Of a stretch of DNA of 64,000 nt, positions 55,915-63,266 are shown piece by piece (positions within the stretch are counted from its first letter, which is position 1; the number at the start of each line of letters is the position of its first letter). The translations under genes were made by a program, and so were the position numbers. The notes under the pieces are model-generated. The model saw only the letters and a program-made list of their open reading frames with translations, searched no databases and had not been told where the DNA came from. Location: positions 1-64,000 of the forward strand of contig NZ_JAMFLH010000007.1 of assembly GCF_023501975.1 (NCBI RefSeq), given 5' to 3'. Origin of the DNA: Altererythrobacter sp. KTW20L (GTDB lineage Bacteria; Pseudomonadota; Alphaproteobacteria; Sphingomonadales; Sphingomonadaceae).

Positions 55915-58900
55915 CCGAGGGACAGCATCCGTTTCACTACCACCCGATCGCTCAGTCGAGCGAAAGCACGGTCGTCAGCGAGTTTGTCCCCGAAACGGCG
56001 GGCGTGCGCGATGCTGGCTACCAGTCGGAAGACGGACTTGAAAAGGCGCTGATCAAGCAGTTGCAGGCTCAGGCCTACAATTACCTGACCTTCACTTCGG
56101 AAGCTGAACTGATCGCCAACCTGCGCACGCAACTGGAGCGGCTGAACAAGGTCCAGTTCTCCGATGCCGAGTGGCAGCGCTTCTTCATCACCTGCATCGC
56201 CAGCGCCAACGACGGGATCATTGAGAAGACTGCCCGTATCCAGGAGAACCACGTCCAGCTGCTCAAGCGGGACGATGGCAGCATCAAGAACATCTACCTG
56301 ATCGACAAGGCGAACATCCACAACAACAGCCTGCAGGTCATCAACCAGTATGAGATCGCCAATGGCGACAAGGCCAGGGCGCGCACCAACCGCTATGACG
56401 TGACGATCCTCGTCAACGGCCTGCCGATGGTGCACATCGAACTCAAGCGCCGCGGTGTCGATATCCGGGAGGCGTTCAACCAGATCAACCGCTACCAGCG
56501 GGACAGCTTCTGGGCAGGTTCGGGCCTGTTCGAATACGTGCAGCTGTTCGTTATCAGCAATGGCACCCTGACCAAATACTACAGCAACACGGTGCGCGAC
56601 GGTCACCTTGCCGAGCAGCGCAGCAAGCGGTCAAAGCAGACTACCTCGAACAGCTTTGCTTTCACCAGTTGGTGGGCGGATGCCCAGAACAGGCCGATCA
56701 CAGACCTCGTCGGGTTCACGCGGACCTTTTTCGCCAAGCACACCCTGCTCAATGTCCTGACCCGATATTGCGTGTTCGATGTTGGCCGCAAGCTGCTGGT
56801 TATGCGGCCCTACCAGATCGTGGCCGCCGAGCAGATCATGCTGCGCATCGGCACTTCGACCAATTACAACCAGCTGGGGACCGCCAGCGCAGGCGGCTAC
56901 ATCTGGCATACGACCGGCAGCGGCAAGACGCTTACCAGCTTCAAGACGGCGCTCCTTGCCCGGGACTTCGCCGGAGTCGACAAGGTGCTGTTCGTCGTTG
57001 ATCGCAAGGATCTCGATTACCAGACGATGCGCGAATACGAGCGGTTCGAAAAGGGCGCCGCCAATTCAAATACGTCGACCGCCGTGCTGCAAAAGCAGCT
57101 GGCCGATCCGTCAGCGCGTATCATCATCACAACGATCCAGAAGCTTTCGCGCTTCGTGGCCACCAACAAGAAGCATCCGATTTACGATGCCCATGTGGTC
57201 GTCATTTTTGACGAATGCCATCGCAGCCAATTCGGCGATATGCACGCCGAGATCACGCGGTCGTTCAAGCGCTACCACCTGTTCGGCTTCACCGGCACGC
57301 CGATCTTTGCCGAGAATTCCGGCAGCGCCGGCAATCCTAATCGCCGCACCACCGCACAGGCGTTTGGAGACCGGCTGCATACCTACACAATCGTCGACGC
57401 GATCAATGACAAGAACGTGCTGCCGTTCCGCATCGATTACATCAACACGATCAAGGCCGGTGGGGCGATCAAGGACAAGAAGGTCCCGGCGATCGATACC
57501 GAGCGAGCCCTGCTGGCGCCTGAGCGCATTGCTGGGGTCGTGGAGTATATCCGTGAGCATTACGACCAGAAGACGCGGCGCTCCACCTCCTACCGCCATG
57601 ATGGAAAGCGACTGTCGGGCTTCAATTCGATCCTTGCTACGGCCTCCATCGATGCCGCCAAGCGCTATTACGCGGAGTTCAAGCGCCAGCAGCAATCGCT
57701 ACCTGCAGCGCAGCAACTGAAAGTCGGCCTGATCTACAGCTTTGCCGCCAACGAGGACGACGAAGATGGCCTGCTGGGGGAGGAGGAGTTCGAAACAACG
57801 GGTCTGGACCAGAGTTCGCGCGATTTTCTTGAGGGCGCGATCCAGGACTACAACGCCTTGTTCTCCACCAGCTTCGACACCTCGGCGGACAAGTTCCAGA
57901 ACTACTACAAGGATCTGTCGCTGCGGCTGAAGGCGCGCGAACTGGATATGGTCGTGGTGGTCAACATGTTCCTGACCGGGTTCGACGCCACTACCCTCAA
58001 CACCCTTTGGGTGGACAAGAACCTGCGCGCCCATGGCCTGATCCAGGCTTATTCGCGCACGAACCGGATCCTCAATTCGGTCAAGACCTACGGGAACATC
58101 GTATCCTTCCGTGATCTCGAGGATGAGACCAACGACGCCCTCGCTCTGTTCGGCAACAAGGATGCCAAGGGCATTGTCCTTCTCAAGCCCTATGCCGAGT
58201 ATTACGACGAATACGAACGTCTCGTAGATGCGCTGAGAACCGATTTCCCGCTAGGGCAGTCAATCGTAGGGGAAACTGCCCAGAAGGCCTTCATCAAGCT
58301 GTTTGGAGCGATCCTGCGGCTCAAGAACATCCTGACGGCGTTCGATGACTTTGCCGGCAACGAGATCCTTAGCCAGCGCGAGTTTCAGGATTACCTGAGC
58401 CTCTATCTCAATTTCTACGCCGATTTCCGCCGCACCTCGGAGGCCGATCGCGAAACCATCAACGATGATATCGTATTCGAAATCGAGCTCGTTAAACAGG
58501 TCGAGATCAACGTCGATTACATCCTGCTGCTGGTCGAGCGCTACCTCGCCGCCAAGGGGTCTGGCGAGGACAAGGAGATCCTGGCGACGATCGAGCGGGC
58601 TATCAATTCAAGCCCATCGCTGCGGAACAAGAAGGATCTGATCGAGCAATTCGTCGCTTCCGTATCCGCCAAATCGAAGGTCGATGCCCAGTGGCAGGCG
58701 TTCCTTGCCGGGCGCAAGACCGAAGAGCTGGAACAGATCATTGCCGGTGAAGGGCTAAATGGGGACGAGACTCGGGGCTTCATCGACAACGCCTTCCGCG
58801 ACGGCGCCATCCCCACGTCTGGCGTGGCAATCACGAAGATCATGCCGGCGGTGTCGCGATTCGCTAAAGGCGGGGAGCATGCATCGCGGAAGCGGTCGGT

Positions 58901-58949
58901 CATGGAAAAGCTGACGGAATTCTTTGAGCGATATTACGGTTTGCTTTGA
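55911..58949 (+). CDS. hsdR: type I restriction enzyme motor/nuclease subunit
   Basis: The 1012-aa restriction subunit. In order: a PD-(D/E)xK nuclease (Asp163 in TNRYDVTILVNG; Glu177 and Lys179 in VHIELKRRG), Walker A TTGSGKTL (334-341), DECH helicase box (434-437), SAT-type motif GFTGTP, helicase C-terminal motifs (MFLTGFDATTLNTLWVDKN, QAYSRTNRI) and a helical C-terminal part. The look and length fit the EcoR124I-like (type IC) group. It starts inside the end of hsdS. A 27-base gap leads to the peptide gene. Confidence 0.95.
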   Translation: MTEGQHPFHYHPIAQSSESTVVSEFVPETAGVRDAGYQSEDGLEKALIKQLQAQAYNYLTFTSEAELIANLRTQLERLNKVQFSDAEWQRFFITCIASANDGIIEKTARIQENHVQLLKRDDGSIKNIYLIDKANIHNNSLQVINQYEIANGDKARARTNRYDVTILVNGLPMVHIELKRRGVDIREAFNQINRYQRDSFWAGSGLFEYVQLFVISNGTLTKYYSNTVRDGHLAEQRSKRSKQTTSNSFAFTSWWADAQNRPITDLVGFTRTFFAKHTLLNVLTRYCVFDVGRKLLVMRPYQIVAAEQIMLRIGTSTNYNQLGTASAGGYIWHTTGSGKTLTSFKTALLARDFAGVDKVLFVVDRKDLDYQTMREYERFEKGAANSNTSTAVLQKQLADPSARIIITTIQKLSRFVATNKKHPIYDAHVVVIFDECHRSQFGDMHAEITRSFKRYHLFGFTGTPIFAENSGSAGNPNRRTTAQAFGDRLHTYTIVDAINDKNVLPFRIDYINTIKAGGAIKDKKVPAIDTERALLAPERIAGVVEYIREHYDQKTRRSTSYRHDGKRLSGFNSILATASIDAAKRYYAEFKRQQQSLPAAQQLKVGLIYSFAANEDDEDGLLGEEEFETTGLDQSSRDFLEGAIQDYNALFSTSFDTSADKFQNYYKDLSLRLKARELDMVVVVNMFLTGFDATTLNTLWVDKNLRAHGLIQAYSRTNRILNSVKTYGNIVSFRDLEDETNDALALFGNKDAKGIVLLKPYAEYYDEYERLVDALRTDFPLGQSIVGETAQKAFIKLFGAILRLKNILTAFDDFAGNEILSQREFQDYLSLYLNFYADFRRTSEADRETINDDIVFEIELVKQVEINVDYILLLVERYLAAKGSGEDKEILATIERAINSSPSLRNKKDLIEQFVASVSAKSKVDAQWQAFLAGRKTEELEQIIAGEGLNGDETRGFIDNAFRDGAIPTSGVAITKIMPAVSRFAKGGEHASRKRSVMEKLTEFFERYYGLL

Positions 58950-58976
58950 TTGAGCAACAAATGGGGAGTGTGCGAA

Positions 58977-59345
58977 GTGGCTATGATGGAAAAGGTATCT
59001 GACCCGTTTCTGTTGCGATTTGCGACGGACCGTAGCTGCGATGGTCTCGAAATGGGCGGTCGCTACTGCGAGGAGAGGCAGCTCTGGGTCGTCGATACCG
59101 ATGAGGGCCCGCAGCCAATCATCGAAGTCGCTCCCGATGTGATCGCGGCTACCCAGTCGAAGACCATGACCCATGTAGAAGCCGACGACGACGACCAGAA
59201 CCGTGGGGCAATGATGGAAACCTCGACCTACACCCGGGTTAGGCAGGAAACCGACGATCAGGATGCGTCTCTCGGATTGCCCGAAATCCAGACCAAGACG
59301 GACGTCCAGCAGGAAGCGGATGACCAGATCGACGGCGTTCTGTGA
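58977..59345 (+). CDS. putative graspetide precursor peptide with three repeats
   Basis: A 122-aa acidic peptide directly before an ATP-grasp ligase gene. Near the N-terminus is DPFLLRFATD, resembling the PFFARFL leader motif of microviridin precursors. The C-terminal part has three repeats of T-x-T-x-V-x-x-[DE]-x-D-D-Q at residues 63-74, 84-95 and 106-117, spaced 21 and 22 residues. Threonines and Asp/Glu of such repeats are the donors and acceptors of ester links in graspetides. I chose the GTG at 58977, 8 bases after GGGGAG; ATG at 58983, 58986 or TTG at 58950 are alternatives. The final bonds, cleavage site and product are unknown. Confidence 0.75.
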   Translation: MAMMEKVSDPFLLRFATDRSCDGLEMGGRYCEERQLWVVDTDEGPQPIIEVAPDVIAATQSKTMTHVEADDDDQNRGAMMETSTYTRVRQETDDQDASLGLPEIQTKTDVQQEADDQIDGVL

Positions 59346-59358
59346 CTGGGGTCATTGA

Positions 59359-60297
59359 ATGATCTTGCTGGCTACGAACAAGAGGGATGTGACCACGGAC
59401 TTCATCGTTCGCGAGATGGAGCACAGGGGAATCCCCCTTTTCCGGCTGAATGTTGAGGATATTGGGACATACCGGATGGAGATGCAGGATGGAGATCCGG
59501 CAAGGCTTCGGCTTGAAAGGCACGGGCGGGCGATCAACATCAGCGATGTCAAGGCTGCCTACTACCGTAGACCCCAACCGCCCCGCTTCGATGGTCATCG
59601 CCAGTCGACCGCCGATTATCTGCAGGCTGAGTGGTCAGCGGTCCTGAGAACCTTATGGAATGCCCTGGATGGTCGCTGGCTGAACTGCCCATTCTCCATC
59701 CTTAGAGCCGAGGATAAGCCCAGACAGCTCTCGCTGGCCCGGAAATCTGGATTCCATATCCCAGCGACCAACGTTACCAACGACCAGAACAGTGCAATTG
59801 CCTTCACTGCGCGCCACGCTTGTGTTGCAAAGCCATTACGTCATGCCTTGATCGACGAGGGTGAGACCGGCAGGGTTATCTTCACCTCGCGTGTAGGCCG
59901 CCTTACCCGAGATGACAGCGCCGGCATCGAGTTGGCGCCCGTGATCTTCCAGCAGGAAATCCCAAAGGCACGTGATGTGCGTGTCATTGTGGTGGACGAA
60001 CATGTGTTCGCAACCGGCATTCATTCACAGGAGTGGGACGAAACGACGATCGACTGGCGAAAGGGGGTTAGGACCGACCTTGAGCATCGGACAGTCACGC
60101 TGCCACCGTCCGTGCAGGCCGCCTGCATAAGCATCACCAAGGCGCTGGGACTGCGCTATTCAGCGATTGATCTCGTGGAAGATCCAGATGGTGCCCACTG
60201 GTTTCTGGAGGCCAATCCCAATGGGCAATGGGCATGGATTGAACAAAGGACAGGTGCCCCCATCAGCTCCGCTATCGTTGAGGCGCTTATCGCATGA
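59359..60297 (+). CDS. MvdD-like ATP-grasp peptide ligase (graspetide maturase)
   Basis: An ATP-grasp ligase of 312 aa, similar to MvdC/MvdD-type graspetide ligases that form omega-ester or omega-amide bonds between side chains of a precursor peptide. Seen: ILLATNKRDVTTDFIVREME, the family-typical VKAAYYRRPQPPRF, CVAKPLRHALIDEG, and the catalytic C-terminal WFLEANPNGQWAWIEQRTG, in which Glu and Asn bind the metals in related enzymes. It lies 13 bases after the precursor and overlaps the membrane-protein gene by 4 bases (ATGA). A second ligase, as in the microviridin MvdC/MvdD pair, is not present. Confidence 0.85.
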   Translation: MILLATNKRDVTTDFIVREMEHRGIPLFRLNVEDIGTYRMEMQDGDPARLRLERHGRAINISDVKAAYYRRPQPPRFDGHRQSTADYLQAEWSAVLRTLWNALDGRWLNCPFSILRAEDKPRQLSLARKSGFHIPATNVTNDQNSAIAFTARHACVAKPLRHALIDEGETGRVIFTSRVGRLTRDDSAGIELAPVIFQQEIPKARDVRVIVVDEHVFATGIHSQEWDETTIDWRKGVRTDLEHRTVTLPPSVQAACISITKALGLRYSAIDLVEDPDGAHWFLEANPNGQWAWIEQRTGAPISSAIVEALIA

Positions 60298-61139
60298 ACT
60301 GGAAAAAATGGGCGGACAGGCTGTTTCCATACATTGAACCGCTGACAGATCAGGAGAGGGCTGATCGGGCGACGAGTTTGCGTGCTGACGTAGCAACGAT
60401 TGCTGCTGCTCGTTTTGGCACCGACGAGCAGGGCGCGCTTGATCAGTCACAACGCGTAGCTGCGGCGGAAATGGAGCGCGTAAGAGTCTCAGAATCCAAG
60501 GCGACCACCTACTTGGCCGTCTTGGCTGCTTTCGTCCCTCTGGTCATTACACTCCAAGCTGCCACTTGGGAGAACAAGTCCGGACCTGCTCCAGCATGGC
60601 TTAAGCTTGGAGTCTTGGCAGCGGCCGTCGTCTACGTTGCTGCAGCTGGTTATCACGCCTTTCGCACGTTGCGAGTATCGGGATTTCAGCGAATCGGAGA
60701 AGTCGAGGTCGCGTCAGCTTGGCGATCTCCCCGGCCATTGCAGAAGCTAGCTCGAAGCACCCTGCTCGCATCTCGGAGGTCAAGGGACGCGGTCAATCTC
60801 AAGGTGACCTACATCAAAGTGACCCATGAACACTTGCTTCGGGCCTTTGGTGCGTTCGTCCTTCTCCTGCTCCTGGATCCGGTCTTCTATGCGATCGGCT
60901 TTCACAATGAGAGCGCCAAAGAAAGCTTGAGGCAGATCGAAATCGAGGTCTCAACAAGTGCAGATCAGATTGAATCTGATGCGCCAGTTCCGGAGCCAAC
61001 GATAACCCCTGGCGATCCTGAAACTTTGCCGGCTAGACAGGCCGCTCTCCCATCCGCGTCCCCAGCGCCTGCATCCGACGGGGCATTGCCAGCTACCAGT
61101 GACCAATCTGAGCGGCCCATCCAACGTCCAGCCGACTGA
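60294..61139 (+). CDS. membrane protein of the ATP-grasp cluster
   Basis: A 281-aa protein with about three transmembrane segments (about residues 71-90, 102-122 and 181-203), a charged soluble N-terminus and a long Pro/Ser/Ala-rich tail (204-281). No catalytic motif, protease or ABC-exporter signature was recognised, so it is not a typical RiPP exporter. Its overlap with the ligase gene (ATGA) shows co-translation. It might be an exporter, an anchor for the modified peptide or, if the cluster is a defence or toxin system, its membrane effector or immunity part; none is proved. Confidence 0.65.
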   Translation: MNWKKWADRLFPYIEPLTDQERADRATSLRADVATIAAARFGTDEQGALDQSQRVAAAEMERVRVSESKATTYLAVLAAFVPLVITLQAATWENKSGPAPAWLKLGVLAAAVVYVAAAGYHAFRTLRVSGFQRIGEVEVASAWRSPRPLQKLARSTLLASRRSRDAVNLKVTYIKVTHEHLLRAFGAFVLLLLLDPVFYAIGFHNESAKESLRQIEIEVSTSADQIESDAPVPEPTITPGDPETLPARQAALPSASPAPASDGALPATSDQSERPIQRPAD

Positions 61140-61146
61140 GCGGGAA

Positions 61147-61172
61147 TTGGTTTTTTTGCTCCATAAGATTGC
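61147..61172 (-). repeat. right terminal inverted repeat of the 10.26-kb element
   Basis: Perfect reverse complement of 50912-50937, ending at 61172. Six bases later begins tRNA-Ser (read on the minus strand). Confidence 0.8.
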
Positions 61173-61178
61173 GTGACT
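61173..61178. repeat. right copy of 6-bp target duplication GTGACT
   Basis: Same six bases and orientation as 50906-50911, directly outside the right inverted repeat. The last base is the complement of the terminal A of the tRNA CCA end. Confidence 0.75.
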
Positions 61179-61267
61179 GGCGGACAGGGTGGGATTCGAA
61201 CCCACGGTGGGCTTGCACCCACGGCGGTTTTCAAGACCGCTGCCTTAAACCACTCGGCCACCTGTCC
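61178..61267 (-). tRNA. tRNA-Ser(TGA)
   Basis: A 90-nt class II tRNA with encoded CCA. Acceptor stem GGACAGG pairs with CCTGTCC followed by G and CCA; the D-arm has GGCCGAGTGG; the anticodon arm reads GCGGTCTTGAAAACCGC with anticodon TGA; a long variable arm (GTGGGTGCAAGCCCAC) and T-arm GTGGGTTCGAATCCCAC follow. It reads serine UCA-type codons. Its 3' end touches the duplicated GTGACT, so the 10.26-kb element inserted exactly after it, leaving the gene intact. Confidence 0.97.
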
Positions 61268-61394
61268 TCTGGCCGCTCGCTAGCTTGGAAATCCCGGTCT
61301 GTCACCAGTCCAAAGCGACGTGGGTGACATGGGCCATGCCTTGGGTTAACACTGTCCAATGATCCGCGCAGCGGGCAGGGAGAGGACGCAACCT

Positions 61395-62270
61395 ATGGCA
61401 CTTCACCGGACCATTCTCACAGCACTGGGATTTGCTGCCGCCGCTCTTGCCAGTCCCGCCATGGCCCAAGGGCAGTGCGATCGGGCGCAATTGCATCGAC
61501 TGGCCGATACCTATGTCGAAGCGCAAACCGCCGGCGAAGGGTTCCGCGTGCCGATGGGCGAATGGGTCCAGTACCGCGAAAACTATGCCCTGTCCTCGAT
61601 GACCCACGGCGGGGTGCTGGCCACACCGCACGAGGTGGACTGGTATCGCGCATTCCTGGACACCCATACCTGCACGATCTTTGTCGAGCTGATCGTCGAT
61701 GACGCGGAAAGCCCCTGGGTCCTGGGCACCAAGATTTCCACGCGCGGGGGCCTGGTCAACCGCTATGACGTTGTCACCAGCACCACGGGCGACTGGCTGT
61801 TCGATGCGGCCAAGATGCTGGAATATGCGCAAAGCGAAGACTGGAGCGAAATCCCCGAGGGGCATCGTAACACCCGCGCCGAAATTATCGCCGTTGCGGA
61901 TACCTACCTCGACAAGTTCAACGATCCCTCGGTCGAAGTCGCCTGGGGCGTGCCCTGCGCACGGCTCGAGGGCGGTATCTACACCGGCCGCGGATTGCCG
62001 ACCGACAGCTGCGATGTCGGCGTACCGAGCGGAGTGGAACTGGTCGAGCGAGACTATATCGTGGACGAAGCGATCGGCGGCGTGGCCGTGCGGCTGCGCT
62101 TCGGCGGACCGGAGGACTTGCCTGATGCGCACATTTTCCGCATCGAGAACGGCCTGATCCGCTATGTCCACACCATTACCAATTGCCAGGGCGTGGAGAA
62201 CTGCGGATTTCCGCCGTTTGCCGAAATGCTCGAGGGCAATCCCGCCATGCAACCCGAACTTGCCAACTGA
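61395..62270 (+). CDS. secreted hypothetical protein, tandem paralogue 1
   Basis: A 291-aa exported protein: signal peptide MALHRTILTALGFAAAALAS then cleavage near AMAQ, followed by a mature part with conserved pairs (PCARLEGGIYTGRGLPTDSC, HTITNCQGVENCGF) rich in paired cysteines. It is clearly a paralogue of the next gene, sharing DWLFDA, EDWSEIPEG, CARLEGGIYTGR and FRIENG-type stretches. No known domain was recognised (a fungal-type DUF8021-like look is possible). The start at 61395 has AGAGGA nearby. It is separated from the upstream tRNA by about 130 bases. Confidence 0.7.
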   Translation: MALHRTILTALGFAAAALASPAMAQGQCDRAQLHRLADTYVEAQTAGEGFRVPMGEWVQYRENYALSSMTHGGVLATPHEVDWYRAFLDTHTCTIFVELIVDDAESPWVLGTKISTRGGLVNRYDVVTSTTGDWLFDAAKMLEYAQSEDWSEIPEGHRNTRAEIIAVADTYLDKFNDPSVEVAWGVPCARLEGGIYTGRGLPTDSCDVGVPSGVELVERDYIVDEAIGGVAVRLRFGGPEDLPDAHIFRIENGLIRYVHTITNCQGVENCGFPPFAEMLEGNPAMQPELAN

Positions 62271-62316
62271 ACCTGATCACCCCCTCTGAACCTGTAAACA
62301 AGGATCGATAACCACC

Positions 62317-63177
62317 ATGAAGCGCAAGCTGATATCCGCCCTGGCCGCCACTGCGGCCTTCGCCTTTTCCACCCCTGCCGCCGCCCAGGCCGGGTGTGAT
62401 CGTGCCCTGACGCAAGGCATCGTCGATAGCTGGATCGCCGCGCTCGAACAGGGCACGATGATGACCATGAACCTCGGCGAATGGGTCGATTACAACGAGA
62501 ACTTCCGCCGCCGCTCGCTTGGTGGCTTCCTCGACCATCCGCGCGAAGTCGTGTGGCATATGGCGCTGCAGGACACCACGAGCTGCCGTGTCTATGTCCA
62601 GGCCGTGACCAAGGCTGGCGACGAATGGGAGGTGCTGGCCACCCAGATCGGCAACGGCTTCTTTGGCGTGGGCCCGTTCAACAACATCACCACGCGCGAA
62701 GGTGACTGGCTGTTCGATGCCGAGCGCACCGCCTATTACGCCAGCCGCGAGGACTGGAGCGAGATTCCCGAAGGCCAGCGCAGCACCCGCGCCGAACTGA
62801 TCGCGGCGGCCGATGCCTATCTCGACCTGTTCAGCGACCCCACCACCGAAGTGCCATGGGGCACGCCCTGCGCCAGGCTCGAAGGCGGGATCTATACCGG
62901 CCGCAACCAGCCGACCGACACCTGCAATGTCGGCGTGCCCGAGGGCGTGGCGATGGTCGATCGGATATATGTGGTGGACGAAGCCCTTGGCGCAGTGAAC
63001 GTGCTGCTCAAGATGGGAACCAATGAGCGTCCCGACAGCCACACTTTCCGCATCGAGGACGGCAAGCTGCGCTATATCCACACGGTCACCAACTGCCAGG
63101 GCGAGGAAAACTGCGGCTTCGGACCCTTCAGCGAGATGCTGGAGCGCAATCCCGACATGCAGCCCGATCTCGACTGA
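62317..63177 (+). CDS. secreted hypothetical protein, tandem paralogue 2
   Basis: A 286-aa exported protein with signal peptide MKRKLISALAATAAFAFS. The mature part repeats the plan of the preceding gene (GEWVDYNENF, DWLFDAERT, EDWSEIPEGQRSTRAE, CARLEGGIYTGRNQPTDTC, HTVTNCQGEENCGFGPF), so the pair arose by tandem duplication; identity is moderate, so the event is not recent. Paired cysteines suggest disulfides in the periplasm or outside the cell. Function unknown. A hairpin terminator follows it. Confidence 0.7.
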   Translation: MKRKLISALAATAAFAFSTPAAAQAGCDRALTQGIVDSWIAALEQGTMMTMNLGEWVDYNENFRRRSLGGFLDHPREVVWHMALQDTTSCRVYVQAVTKAGDEWEVLATQIGNGFFGVGPFNNITTREGDWLFDAERTAYYASREDWSEIPEGQRSTRAELIAAADAYLDLFSDPTTEVPWGTPCARLEGGIYTGRNQPTDTCNVGVPEGVAMVDRIYVVDEALGAVNVLLKMGTNERPDSHTFRIEDGKLRYIHTVTNCQGEENCGFGPFSEMLERNPDMQPDLD

Positions 63178-63212
63178 GCAGGTCTCGACCGGATAGCTCA
63201 ACCATTCGACGC

Positions 63213-63248
63213 AAAAAGGCGCGGCGGGGGATTCCCTGCCGCGCTTTT
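63213..63248 (+). terminator. intrinsic terminator after the tandem secreted genes
   Basis: AAAA followed by a GCGCGGC / GCCGCGC stem extended by further G-C pairs, loop GATT, and TTTT on the 3' side. It is an almost symmetric stem with an A-tract and a T-tract, so it may work in both directions. It separates the secreted proteins from the transglycosylase gene. Confidence 0.75.
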
Positions 63249-63266
63249 GCATGGCACTGTGCGCGC

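Noticed and set aside
58950-58982. TTG at 58950 as the start of the precursor peptide
   Set aside because: It directly abuts the hsdR stop with no ribosome site, while GTG at 58977 has GGGGAG at ideal distance and gives a leader starting close to the PFLLRF motif.
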